DNA of 64,000 nt from Albula goreensis (taxonomy: Eukaryota; Chordata; Actinopteri; Albuliformes; Albulidae). Every line of letters begins with the position of its first letter. The first letter of the stretch is position 1. The stretch covers positions 35,928,406 to 35,992,405 of the forward strand of contig CM040745.1 in the NCBI GenBank assembly GCA_022829145.1, in the 5' to 3' direction. A model generated the notes under the pieces. That model was not told the DNA's origin and searched no databases. It was given only the letters and a program-made list of their open reading frames with translations. The position numbers and the translations under genes were made by a program. Shown here piece after piece: positions 27,299 to 40,091 of the stretch.

Positions 27299-27625
27299 AC
27301 ATCGGAGCGGCTCTTAAATGAACTTAAACCAAAAGCACAAACACTGACTTGAGTCTCTCTACACACTTTCAGTTGGGACGGAGCAATACCAAATTACCTG
27401 GAGCTGAGCTCCTGACCTTACCACTCCTAATTCCCAACTGAAACTCACCCTGCTCACAGGCATGCCTTTATACCCTGTGGCTGATTAGCCACAGGTGGCC
27501 CAACTTAATCAGCTCAGCCTGTTAACCAATTGGGGAGGCTCCACCCACCAGCCTCAGCACAAAACCAGAAATGGACTTCTGGAATGGAAAACCAGTTTCC
27601 ATCCATAGCCAGCTGTACCATTTCA
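27299..27625. mobile_element. Possible inserted element next to the repeat above
   Basis: GC content and complexity change abruptly here compared with both sides. The block contains a palindromic GTGGCTGATTAGCCAC (27,477-27,492), followed by a run reminiscent of fish LTR or DNA-element ends. No terminal repeats could be paired by eye, so the class is uncertain. Confidence 0.25.
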
Positions 27626-28623
27626 ATATATTACAGTGATGCAACTTATTTACATACAGGCTTATTATGTTGCCATGAGAGCGATGGAAAACATGTTGAA
27701 TGAAAAATGTATTTTGTATTTGACCTTTATTGCATCACAAATGATCCCAGTTAGATTTATAGTATCTTTACCAGTGAGCTCTGGCCAAGACAGCTACCCA
27801 TATGTAGGATTAATAAAAGAAACAGTCAGACCATGACAGAGGGAAAAAATGAAATTAGGACATCAAAACTTGAATGTTAAACAGGTACATGCAGAGATGG
27901 ACTCTCTTTCATCCCATGTTTAAATGAAGGACAATATTATTGAGTGACAAAGTTAAATCAGGGGTCCCAATCTCCAATCATAAACCCCAGTCTCTGCTTT
28001 ACTTCTAAAAGAACCCATCTTAATAAAATGCTAAAACAAAACTACATTTATCCACGATAGACTGCAATACAATGGCCACATAACATACAAATGTGTGTCA
28101 AACTGAACATTTTACACTATACATATAATACATGAAATGGCCATAGTATTACCAAGAATATGAAAGCAAGACTAGTTTTAATTGGGTTCATATGATCTAA
28201 AAGACAAAAATAGGGTGTTTATATAACAGTAAATCTTTTTTTACAAGAAGAAAACTATTTCACGTAGGACTGGGGCTCTCTCATGGATCCCAGGGGTCTC
28301 CAGGCCCCAGCGGAATAACCTTTGACCCTAATCATATTTTTGCTCCATAGCAACAGAAAGTTGTTTTTCTAAAGCAATCGAGTTTAACTGTTCAATGGTA
28401 TGGAGGACAGAATGCTGGATGGGAAATAAACTTTAAAGCATGTGCTTTTGGGCGCGTCTTTGAACCAGATCTTTGAACTGCTCCCAACTGAATGACCTTT
28501 CCCAGCCTTTGTTTATTGTCAAGGTGATTACTCTGGCCTACAGCTAATTACATTGATCTCTTTATGTGGGGTAAATCCCTTATTTGCACGTAGAAGCAGT
28601 TCATTTTATCATGCTGCCCCAAA

Positions 28624-28660
<37 letters not shown>
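28624..28660. repeat. AAT trinucleotide microsatellite
   Basis: Eleven to twelve uninterrupted AAT units. Confidence 0.95.
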
Positions 28661-31600
28661 TGACTGCTCAAATCACTCCATAGATTTGTAGCTGAATGCA
28701 ATTCAGAAATCTGTATTATAGCAAAATCATGGTATTTAAAATGCTGACAAGAAGAACCATCCTCGTGATCTAGTTTTAGGACTGTTAATAGTTAACAGCG
28801 TGGCCAGGAGAAGATATTTTACCGAAGTGCGCTCTTCAAGGAAAACTTGCCCTTTGCCTCCACAATAAACAGCATGAATGCTAAAAGTTGGAGCACAGAG
28901 CTAATTTACAGAGATCAGGGTGAATATCTTATCCCTGCTATTCTAAATCTTTTGAGATTGGCTTTTTTGATGCGGATAGTTTGAGGGGCATTTCTCAGTC
29001 CAAACAGCATCAAGCCAATCAATATCCACCATGAATTGTGCTTGACAGGGAATTTTCTTTTCCATAATGTTTCTTCTCTCAGTTAATCTTTCAAAAATTG
29101 AAATTCAAAATGCTGATGATAATGTTTGATCTACCGGAGATGCTTATGAATTGATGCGAGTCTTACACATACTTGCATTAATCAGAAGCCATAACAATTT
29201 GAGAAACCGTAAACTTAGCCTGTTACTTTCTATAAATCTCCACCTACTGTAGGTACATTGATTTTTAATGGCCCCTAACAGGGATTAAGTAACATTAAGC
29301 ATTCAGCAACATATTTACCAAATAAACAGAGCATATGCAGAGTAGATCAGTGAAAGTCTTGTTGGATTTTAACCCCCTAATGTAAGCCCCTGTATTTTTA
29401 AAAATTATTTTACAACAGCTACAAGGCTTTGACAGGTATGTGTATTTCGTCACTCCAATAATTGGCTTCTATATTGAGTTTAAATGTGCACAACACATTC
29501 AGCTCCATGCAACAGTCAAGAACCATAAAACTTCAAAAAAACACTCATACAAAATCATACTGCAGCTCAGCATATCACAGCTGCGATGGTCACACCTATG
29601 GAATAACATATTGGTAACTGACTCAATAAAAATGAACACAATTTGAGATAGATGCCTTGTTGTTGGCATGCGATTAAATTAAAATTGCCTGTCAATAAAT
29701 ATGATGTCTTTACAGGTCAATGGTAAGCACTCACCTGTCACCTTGTGGTTGCGTTCTAAAGGAAGGCTGCACCTTTAGAACTTTTGGGTGTTATCTTTGT
29801 CTTCGTCGGGACTTTGGCAGACCAAAGGTTGACTTAACAGCTGAGTTATTTAACAGGGTCCCGTGGGCCCGGCCATCTCACATTGGTCCTAGAAATGGTA
29901 TTCCTCTTCCCGGAGCACATGGTCCGAGTCGCTGGGGGTGGGCCTGGGAGCGGATCAGGTGCATGGCTAGGTGTGGAAACAACGTCTAGCCATTGTTTAT
30001 TTCGTACAGCGAAATGCATCTTTTAGAATCAGCGCTCTGATTTTTATGTTTAAACAACATCACATTACCAGCCCCTTACTTCAGAGAAACTTTTCCTCTC
30101 AGTGTCATTATGAAAAACATGGGAGTGAGGTGAGGAATATGTATCAGCTACACTTCCCTGTTTTGTTCTGGTAATACTTTCTGGTACATAAATTGAACAC
30201 CATAAAATATAACATCGATAAATATCATGAGACAAAACACACATTCATGTACATTTATGAAATATGTATCATACTATGTACAGTGTATACAAGATATGTT
30301 GTGGTAAACATCTTCATGGACCTTCTGAACATCAGTTATAATGCTTGATAAGCAGGTAGGTATTCTTTATACTTACCTGCTTAGTTTATCATCAGTACTG
30401 GGTGGCTCGTGATAAAGTTTTAGAATAGTGATGCACTCAATGGTCTAGATCAGGGTTTGTCAAATTATGTCGTTGGGGACCCCTCTGCATCTCCTGAAGC
30501 ATAACAAGCTGCTAATTGCTCTAAATGAGACACTTTTAATGTGGTGAGAGACGATTCACCTCGTCAATGTACATCCTGCCCTTATTTCACAACCCAGGAC
30601 TGGTAAATGCAGTCAGAAAAACTTGAGCTTTCATTCTCTCACAGTGCTATGAGGGAAATGGTTCCATTTTAAAAAGATCACATTTTTCAATGAATTAGAT
30701 TAATATGAATCAGTGGAGTCCCAAGTTGAAAACGTTGGTAAGTGAAACTAAACCATCTGTTAGACGATGAAGAATTCATGAGAAATGTAAAAAACAGACT
30801 GGCATAAACAGGAAACTGAGTTTGAAGCCTCTGATGTGGACTGACTGAGCCAGCGAAAACCATGACTGATAAATTTGTTAAAATACCACATTGTAATCTG
30901 TCTTGCATTACAAATTTAACAATACCAGTAAATCTGAATAAAAAAAATCTGGAGAATATATGGTGAAATGTCTGTTTCCATTACATCATCAATATCAAAT
31001 ATTTATATCAATATTTTGATTTTGGTAAGTGGCTGTTGAGTAAGATAATGCACTCCATAGTGGTCGAGTATATAAAATTAAATATCCATGTCATTTAGTA
31101 CTCAGACACTGCTTTGTATATTATCTTTTACATAAGTACCTGCTGTTGATATATTTTTGCTACAACAAGGGCAGGGTATTGCATGTTAGCTAAATAAATT
31201 AGTCACACCTTTCTCATTGTTTACAGCTGTATAGTTCTTGTTTACAGCAATTTTTAATATGATTTTTCCCAGATTGACCAATTAATGTCACAAACCATTA
31301 GTAGAGTAGTTTAGTATCTACCTCGTCAAATGCAACTCCTCTGAGTTGGTTTGGTTACCAGAGCAGGTATTTGTCACATCAAATTAAGGAAGTGAAAAAT
31401 ATAAACTTTCCTCATGTTCACCTACGGCCGCCACTTTCAGTACCTCCTTCATCCACACCGAACCTCAAATAGCAGTGGAATGACTAATGTTTAAAATGAC
31501 ACACTGGGTATTTTGAAATGGATGAAGGCGTTGGAACATACCTTAACATTTAGAGTTTTTTTACTGTCGAAGCAGCAATGTAAAAGTATGGCTGTGAGAT

Positions 31601-33976
31601 AAAGCTTCCACTTCTCCTTAGCTGCCAACTAACTGGTAATTAAGCCATGAAACCAGCAACATTTACAACTTTTATAACATAATGCCGCTCCAAAAATGCC
31701 ACCGTGAAACTGGCAGAAGTATATCTGGACACCTCCTGAACTTGAGCTACGTTCCATGCGCCATTAGCTAAGATTGCTAAAAATGAAACCGTTTAAAGTT
31801 CATTGTTGTTCAATCCTTATTCAGATACATATTAGGATTTGGTTCTGATTAGCATACAACTGTTGTTGTGCCTTTCTCAGGTAAAGTTTAACTAAAGCAA
31901 ACTTAAGGTTACCAAGAAAAAAAATATTTTTGGACAGTGCCATATTTACAGCAAGACATCAGCAAAAATATTACTAAAAACATCCTTAACAATTTGGTTG
32001 GGGCAGGTCAGACGGACGTATTGAAAATTCTGTGAACGAGTTTTAAGTAGGTTATCTGCATTAATGAGATGGAGGGGGATCTGATTTACGTATAAAATCA
32101 TCATGCTAACAACAGTCAGTAAATGCTACATTTGCTAATTTACCAAATTTTCTCTTGACAATACTTACGAAATGACTTGCATCAAGGGAATGAAAGTCTT
32201 CCAACGTTTTAAAAGCGTTTATATATAGATGGATTCGCTATGGAATAACAATGCAAATGTTTCATTAGCTGCAAGCCGACAAAATCAGTAAAAGTAAACA
32301 GTAAAATCGAATATTTTTAGCAGAACACGCTATCATATATACATGAAATGTATGCAGAAATTGTGTTTTAAAGAATGACCAACATTGTTTTTGTCATTGC
32401 TTGCTGCTGCTGAAAGAGAATGTGTCCTGTGAAACTTTTGACAAAGAACCTGTTGCTATATGCCGTGTGGGCAGACCAAACAGTTAAAATCGCTAAAACG
32501 AATTATTTTGTAAAATACAGTTTGTAGTTTTCATAGCAAGTGGCAAAACTATGCAAAGAATGCAAATAATAGCGACAGAGAATCTAGATGTGTGTTGCTT
32601 GGCTCTGCAAATGTCACAACGCATCAGCAGAAATATTGAAACCAAAGAGTTCTAGTGAATGATTCACTGCTCTTGTATACAATAGTGCCATCTGTTGGAT
32701 TTTTGCAACACATAGTCATAAGGACAGCCAGGAAAATGTTTATGTATTTCCTCTGAGAGCAGCTGTTTCAAATATATGATTTTGCATGGGAAAATATGCA
32801 TGTTGATGTGGTCACTGACTGATCTTTGGGACCCTATTAATGCCCACTTCTCCTTCGCTCAAATGGAAATCACCTTTGAGTGAGACAGGAAACCACACTG
32901 CTTGTTCCCCTTCATAGGGCTACGTGAGTGTAACGCTTCCACTCAGTAAATATCACTGATCTTTGACAGGAAGAGGTCTTGCCAAATGACATGTATTGTT
33001 CTTAACAATTAACAAATGTCTTATAACGAATTATACATTTGTTTCCCTAAATGTATTATCAGGTCAGCATAGAATACAATCATGTATAAAACATGTTTTC
33101 AAACCATTCAGGGTCACATGTGAAGCTGACTACTGTTCCCAGTCTTACTGATGCTCACCTTGAAAATAAGGACTTGAAAGAAATTTTGAATGCATCAAAG
33201 TATTGCTGTTTCTGTCTCACGGAGGAATGCTTTTTCCTTTTTTTCTGTAAAATACCTAGTTCCCTTTGAAAAAATATATTCTATGTCATTTGTAGCTATC
33301 AATATAGTTTTTTTTTTAAAATGTAAACTTAGCTCAGCTTATCCAAATGATACATCACTGTCTTATTCAATGCTTCCCACATTGTTCTATATAATATATA
33401 TTATAATATATATTATGTTTTAAGGATAAATAATTTACATGTGCAATTTAAATATGCAATTCCAATGCTTTGGGACTAAACAGAAGTTAATCTGTGGGTG
33501 TCTCAAAGTGGGAGCAGTGAGATATAAATAGCAGAAGCGGAGTTGTACCACAGCAAAAAAAAAACAAAAAAACGCACACGCACGTCTACTGGGTAGACCT
33601 ACCTGATTGCAATTGTCCAAAAGCATTCCATCACTTGTTGGGAGCCTGTGCAATGTACCAGGTAAGAGAAACACATTTCAGACTTCAAAAATTGTTTTAA
33701 TTTGGTAAATCTGACATTATCGTCGTAATGAGCCACATGATTTTTTTCTTCTTTAGCATTTTAGGGGTTGAAATTCAGACCTGTGGTTAACTGCATTTAC
33801 CACCTAACCAATAATTACAAGAATGAGATACTTTTTTCTGGAAAATGTACTGAAGCACCCTAAGTTTGTCAAGGTCGTAAATCTGACACCAGCAATAACA
33901 ATATTGTGTGTATGAACATAAGAATACATATCACTGTTCAGTGTTTTTTGTTTGTGTTTACTTACAAGGGTGAACA

Positions 33977-35416
33977 ATGAATGTGAGTGGAGGCCTTTTT
34001 CCAACGATGACAAACAGCACGGCCTTAGAGGTTATAGAGGGTGAGCTGTGTTCAGAGAAGTGTGTGTGTGTATGTGTGAATCCCCTCTCAGAGTGTAGGC
34101 AATGCATCTTCTATAGAACCCCTGTGGCCGTCACTGTTTCATTGCGCTAAGCTGCTTTGTGGCTAAGTTGTCATTTTTTTTCCGCACGTATCTTTAAAAA
34201 TGTGTCTTTACCATATAGATTTTATTCAATCTATTTCTGTTTTTGCAGAAATCTTAATGGTAGAAATAGAAACCTTCATACAGATGAATTATTTTCCCAT
34301 AAAACACTGCCATAGCATCACCTGTGTATTTAGATTTTTGTTTGAATCTGAACCCATTATACTGGGCTCATAAACATTCCTACGAGAACATTATGGTATT
34401 TTGCACTAAACCTGAGAGAATCTAACACACACACATTTACTGGACTTAATGGAAACAAAGTTGAAATAATCCATTTTTATTTACAGAATCTTTTCTTTTT
34501 TTGCATTTTCTACTTTTTAAATCACTTGTATCCTCAGTTTGCATGCAAGAATAATAGCTCCAAACACCTATCTGTCGATGAAAATAATACACAAGATTTC
34601 TGAATTCCGAAAATCCTTTCATGAATGTATGTCCTTGTGATGCTTAAATTTTATTTATTTGATGACAGAGGTTTTCTTCAATGTGTGGCCGTTTGCACGC
34701 TACGGCCTCCTGTTCCTGATGCTGACCGCCTTAGTGGGCAAGCTGTTGACAGACTGTGTTACTAGAGGTAGTGTCTAATAACACTGTACTGAAATCTCAT
34801 TAAACACACTTCCCTACCCAAAATCACCATTGATATGCACACCAACGCTATAATTTGCTCTGGATAGTGAAAGCTTAATGCTTCATTCCTGCTATGTTTT
34901 TTCCTTCATTACAGGAAGTAGCAGCTCAAAAAAAATCAGGAATGAGCAAGAAAGGATAGAAGCAGTAAGTAAAGTAAAAGGTAAAATTTTTAAACACTGG
35001 AAGCTGTGTAAGTTTGTGATGAATACAAACTTATTCCTTAACAGGGTTGTGGTCCATACCCATGTTATCCCTTCTGGCACTTGGGACTTTTACTCCCCTC
35101 TAAGACTTTTATCACCATCGTCCCTGATTTGTACACTTTGTGTGATAAGTCACTCTGGGTAAGAGAGTCTGCTAAATGACTGTAATGTAATGCTATTAAC
35201 AATAGGCTAACAAAACCTTTGTCATACAGTACTAGGATCTTGAAATCGCATACTAACAAAGGTCTTTGACTACTCTTAGTTCCATGTTTTTTTGGTGAGT
35301 TTCAAATCACGCGCTGCCTCTTTCATTTTCAGAGTGGTAAAAAAGCGACAGCCAGGAGAGGCGAGTCCTCTCGCAGCAGCGCGGTATCAGAGGAGGCCTA
35401 CTATGAGTCCATCTGA
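33977..35416 (+). CDS. Unnamed 98-residue single-pass membrane protein with tyrosine tail
   Basis: Four exons join in phase: 33,977-34,040; 34,669-34,767; 34,915-34,964; 35,333-35,416. A splice acceptor at 33,967 suggests an upstream non-coding exon. The N-terminus (1-21) has no signal peptide but carries two glycosylation sites (N2-V-S, N13-S-T). A hydrophobic segment lies at about 33-53 with K46 inside it, followed by a basic Ser/Lys/Arg-rich tail. This fits an N-out, C-in type III protein. The tail ends S90-E-E-A-Y-Y-E-S-I98. Y95-x-x-I98 resembles an ITIM, but residue -2 is Ala, and the last three residues (E-S-I) fit a class III PDZ ligand. I do not recognise the family. Position directly upstream of a BTLA-like receptor suggests an immune membrane protein, which is inference. 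Confidence 0.55.
35040..35192 (+). mobile_element. LINE2-type or SINE 3' tail, copy A
   Basis: The segment ends with 'gtcactctgggtaagagagt' followed by a CTGCTAAATGACTGTAATGTAATG-like end, split here to stay short. This is the conserved 3' tail of teleost L2 elements and the SINEs that borrow it. It sits in the last intron of the small membrane-protein gene and is also present in the duplicate, so the insertion predates the duplication. Confidence 0.65.
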
Positions 35417-35813
35417 GAGCCGCATGCAGCGCGTACACACAGTGCACAAGCATCGTCTTCAGCGCTTCTTGGTTGTGATAAAACTTTCTGTATGTGTAAC
35501 TGACCCCTCTCTGTATGAGGGGATTGCACATTGAAATACAGTTCTTGTAGATAAAGAAAGAACAGACACTGTTGTGCATGCTATGGTAACCACAAACTGC
35601 ATGCAAAACCGTTTTGTGCAAGCAAATGAACGATGATGGTATGTAAGGCCATTTCCTGTCTGTCATGAAAAAAAAAACATACTCAAAGTGACCCGGAGGA
35701 CCCGATTACAGTTGGTTAATCTGCACAAGTAGAAACACATACAGAGTTTCTCTCAGAAACTAAGAAAAAGATAGTTTGCAATCAAGAGAGATCCACACTT
35801 GATCATAACTAAA

Positions 35814-38800
35814 ATGATCATAACAAATATTGTGATTTGTATTAGTATTACGTTTATGCTAAAGGCAAAATTACTAGAAGGTAAGCATATTGAAACATTT
35901 GTGTATGAATATAAAAAGGAAATTTTTACTTCACTATTAAGCATTTCGACTTTCAACTGTAATACATCTTAATGGTAATATAATTGTTCAATTTTAATTA
36001 CAATGATTAACAATCATTTTCATGTTGATTTCTGCACTGCTCTTAGCCTGTTTGACCTTTTGTGCTGGTCTGGGTCTTTTTCAGTGATGAACGATAATTC
36101 ACATTTTGAGTCTTTGACAACAGCAAAATAACACCTGACACGTTGGAATAAGTCTAAGTTTAATTTTGTTTTCATTTTGAAACATTAAGCATGCCTTTAT
36201 CATTAATTTTCAATTATCATTTTGTCATGACTTTTGGTAGTATTGTTTTACATTTTCCTCTTTCTGCTCCACAATGTTTACAGTCATTATTGTTATTAGT
36301 AATTGTTGTTTGTGGATTCTGTTCTATCATGTTACTTTTTACCATTTCTCTTTGTTTTATATACTCTAGATTTTATTTCAGTATCCTGGGGGTGGGTGGA
36401 GGTTACTATGAACCAGGCTAGCCATGTTAGCATGCAAACTTTCATAAATATGTCTGAGCAAAAACATTGAAGAGGCGGTTTTAGCTTGTGCCCAGATATT
36501 CATTACATTTTAGTGTGTATTTTTAACAAAATAAATTAATTGCTAGTTACATAGTTTCATTTTCCCAATTGTCTTCATAATATTTACCAAAGTTAGCCCA
36601 ATTCATAGTACACCCCCCATGTATCTACACATTTGTTTTATGTTTTTCTTTGAACTATTTAAACTTTGAATAATTTGAAATGTTTCCTAGTGAAGAGAAT
36701 AACAATACACACAGTAGCTTTCACTTGTGTTAGCATTTTCATTTTGAATTGCCAATAACTATTTTATCATATTTTAGGAAGTCTTGAATATAAGGGCAGA
36801 CACTCACTAATGTCACCAACCAACTAGGACATTAAAAAACAAATGTATTTGTCTGGTCTAACTAACATTTCATATTGTGAAGTATTTGGTGGGTGTCGTG
36901 AGTGCTCTGGGTTGAATTATGCTCATGCTATGGCAAAGCCGTTCTAAACAATGCAATTTAAGTTTATTATATTGGTTAAGTTATACAGCACATATAATGT
37001 ATTTTTTAAATGGTAAAAATGTTGTGGAAATGTATTTGCTGTGTGTGATTGTTGTTGTACCCATGACCTGAGTGCTGTTTCTTATGGGTATGAAGTGTTT
37101 ATTAATTTTAAAATGGATCACAACATGTTTAGTTGGGAAACTGGAGTCAGATTTGTCACTTTTGATAGCAAAAGTTAATTTAAACGTTACTTGACATTTC
37201 TTGCAGTTTTTGTATCTGTAATACATCATTAAAAATATAAAATAAAATTTTCAATAAAAAAGTGGAGTTTAGTCTACCTCACCTGACAGCTAGAAGAATC
37301 TGCTGACATGTAATGATGCACACATGTCAACAATCATTTAAAGTAAGAGTTTTCCTGACTGTTTCTATTATCGTATTTTGCTGATCATGTTAACATATCC
37401 TTTTACCATCATAATACTGTAATATGAACACAACATTTACTGCCAAAATATAACTATTAGTATACATTAACTTGTTATATCTAATGAATTCTAAGTTTTA
37501 CGCTTGAATAATCTCTTGTAATGTATTTCCAGGACAAGAAAATGACTGTTTTGAGGAAGTCAGAGTATCACGAAACACAGTATGGAAGCCTTATACAATG
37601 GAGTCTATGAGTATCAACTGTACAGTTGAATACTGTGGAATCAAACCAGAAGTTAAATGGTGTAAAGTTGAGGAAGACAATAACTGCATAACTGTGGAGG
37701 AAACAGACCACATTAAGATTCATTGGAAAGAAGGGAAATCTAAGTCTGGGATTTCATTTCTGCATTTCACTAATATATCCATGGCAGACTCTGGTCTGTA
37801 CCGATGTGAAGTAAGAGGAAACATTTCCAGCTTGGTCAGCCATTCTATTAATGTCACAGTCACAGGTGAGGAACTTACTCCTTTCATCAGTAATATACAA
37901 ACTACAGCATGTTTTATACATACCCAACGTCTCCCATTTCAGGGCACCATAATGCTTGGAAGAAATGGCTTCATTGGATTTGTCAAATTTGGTGAATTCA
38001 AACTGTATATAATTAGCCTTGACTGAGAGCTGAGAATCTGTACTTTAATGGTTCACAGTTTGAGAAACTGGTTGCATATCTAGTTAATTGCACAATGCAA
38101 AACTATGTAAAACATTGTTTCAGTGGTGACATTTTCACAATTTTATTGCCATAAGTGATGGAGTAATTAATATTCAGGAATGGCTATACATTTAATTGCA
38201 TAAAAAGGGCCATAATAAGAGGGTACCCCCATGGGTTCAGTGGAACATAACACTGATGATAGTCGTGCAGGGATCTTGTCACCACACATAGTATACAAAT
38301 GGTAGTAACTGTGCACACAAACTTAAGGGAATTTGGGGTGGGGGCTCCCTCCACAGATTCTCTGTGGGGACCTTGGTTGATTTCTGATGGAATGATCCAT
38401 GTATAGTATATATGGGACACAAATCTGGCACCCTTATACTATATCTTTCATCTTTAGTAAATGCAGTCGATCACAAATAAGATGTCAAAACTAGAGTGAT
38501 AAGTAACTCTTGGTTTTTTTGGCCTACTTGAAGATGAAGATCCACTATCTTCTGTCTCCAGAAAGCATGAGTGCCCAATGGAAGTTTCAGTGTCTGAGAA
38601 ATGTTCAATGCTAATTGATTGCTGTATGTTTTCAAACCTAATTGACTGCTCGCAAACCCAGTGTCATCGTCTGTTTCACTCAGCTGCATGTCGGTCAGAT
38701 ACAGAGACAAGATCCAGCCTGCAGTGATATGGTGCAGCCAGCAGGGGGACACCTGCATCCCACTGGAAACAGGAGAGAAACACAATATCTCATGGGTGCA

Positions 38801-39817
38801 GTCTGACCTGAACACAGGAGTCTCTATACTCACCTTTCTCAATATATCTCTCTCTGACTCAGGAGAATATCGTTGTCGAGTATATAAAGGAACGGCCTGC
38901 AAAACCGGCATCATTCTCAGTCCCCCACTTCAACTGTATGTGACAAGTGAGTCAACATCCTGTGCTAACCATTTCATTGTATGCCATTTGTAAATTTGTG
39001 AGATTAGCCGTTGTACAATGCCAAGATAGGCTATTGATTTTTATGTTTTGTACTCCAGAAAAGGAAAGGATGGTAACCCAGGACTGTGGACAACTGGTGA
39101 AAGAGCTGACAAGTGACAATGGCATGGCATATGTTTGAACTTCACCAAAAACATAATTTTGGTTGTATAACATTACCAAATTTTGTTTTTAAAACTATTT
39201 CATTATTAAACCTGGTTACAATTTAGTGTTTTGTAATTGTCATTATTTTTTTTGTGAAAGGAAGTTTTTACCATTTTTATTACATGAAAAAAATGAGATT
39301 ACTCATTCCGTTTTATTTTGTATTTTCCTTCAATTACTGAATTAGATGCGCTGGTCAAGACTCTGAACATTGGTCGGATCATTCTGTTCATATCAGTGAC
39401 TGTGACCATCGCTCCCCTGGTCGTCTGCTGGATTCTCAGGTTCACAGGTGCGTAATAACACAACCAATGAAAACCACCCAGGAGTGAAATCAAAGCCTTA
39501 ATATAAACCCTCAAACATCTCCACGATGACCTTCTAGTGTATTTTAGAATGTTCTGATAGCTCTTGTCATGTTCCGATGTCATAATCTAATGTAAACCTA
39601 CCTTTTACCTTTATCTGTGATTCCTCCTCCAAACCCAATAGGACAATGGCCTCCCAGGGACCCCAATCCCCGCCCATCTTCCCCGAGTGCACCTTCAGAT
39701 CAGCCTGCTGGAGCTCCCCAGCAGAGCGCCCAGTCTGAGATAGAGATGGTGACCAAGGACCCCCCTTCAGACAACGCTTCTCTGGACTATGACGATTGCA
39801 TTTCACTCAGCCCATAG
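35814..39817 (+). CDS. btla-like: BTLA-like receptor with two Ig domains (copy A)
   Basis: Six exons, all joined in phase 1: 35,814-35,880; 37,533-37,865; 38,662-38,946; 39,059-39,112; 39,346-39,447; 39,642-39,817. This gives 338 residues. Residues 1-22 are the signal peptide. Ig1 (23-133) has C52, W65 and the D-S-G-x-Y-R-C114 motif. Ig2 (134-228) has C142, W157 and C205. Both carry the W-C-x(6-8)-C...(I/V)-x-W pattern and the I-S-F-L-H-F type strand seen in BTLA. A short stalk, a membrane span (about 258-278) and a 58-residue Pro/Ser-rich tail with Y330 follow. In mammals BTLA is an inhibitory lymphocyte receptor for HVEM with one Ig domain. The third exon uses an acceptor at 38,661 because a small insertion broke the ancestral one. 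The stalk donor (39,113) also differs from copy B. Confidence 0.72.
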
Positions 39818-40085
39818 CCAACAGCTCTCAGTATATTTACCTGTTATGTGCAAAACTGACCTCTTTGTTTCAGATCTTAATGGATCTCTGCATCTAAGGG
39901 CCTTAATAACAATGTCACACTTATTTCCCATACAAGCTGAAATTTGTAATCGGCACTGCCGTAAACATCCGTCCTTCAGAACCTTCAGCTCCTCCAGTTC
40001 ACATGGTGACTGGCCCAGGCCTTTTATTTATTTATTTCTTTATTTATTTCAGTGCATTTATTGATCTGTCACAAAGAAATCCTAC

Positions 40086-40091
40086 AATAAA
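40086..40091 (+). terminator. Candidate poly(A) signal of BTLA-like copy A
   Basis: AATAAA about 270 bases after the stop codon, the first canonical hexamer downstream. Confidence 0.5.

Larger units (their letters stand above)
25758..33967. other. Gene-free interval upstream of pdzk1
   Basis: This 8.2 kb must contain the pdzk1 promoter and any 5' untranslated exon. A splice-acceptor-like sequence lies directly before the pdzk1 start codon, so at least one upstream non-coding exon is likely, but I cannot place it. I found no coding exon. Recognisable contents are dispersed repeats at about 26.96-27.62 kb, an AAT microsatellite at 28.62 kb and a small hairpin at 30.35 kb. Confidence 0.5.

Noticed and set aside
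29720..29989. 89-codon + strand frame with Cys, Arg and Trp
   Set aside because: It has GC-rich, repeat-like texture and no splice partners; I could not tie it to a known protein or element.
38471..38914. 147-codon minus-strand open frame opposite the Ig2 exon
   Set aside because: The + strand has the Ig signature and phase-consistent splice sites; the same shadow recurs opposite copy B.
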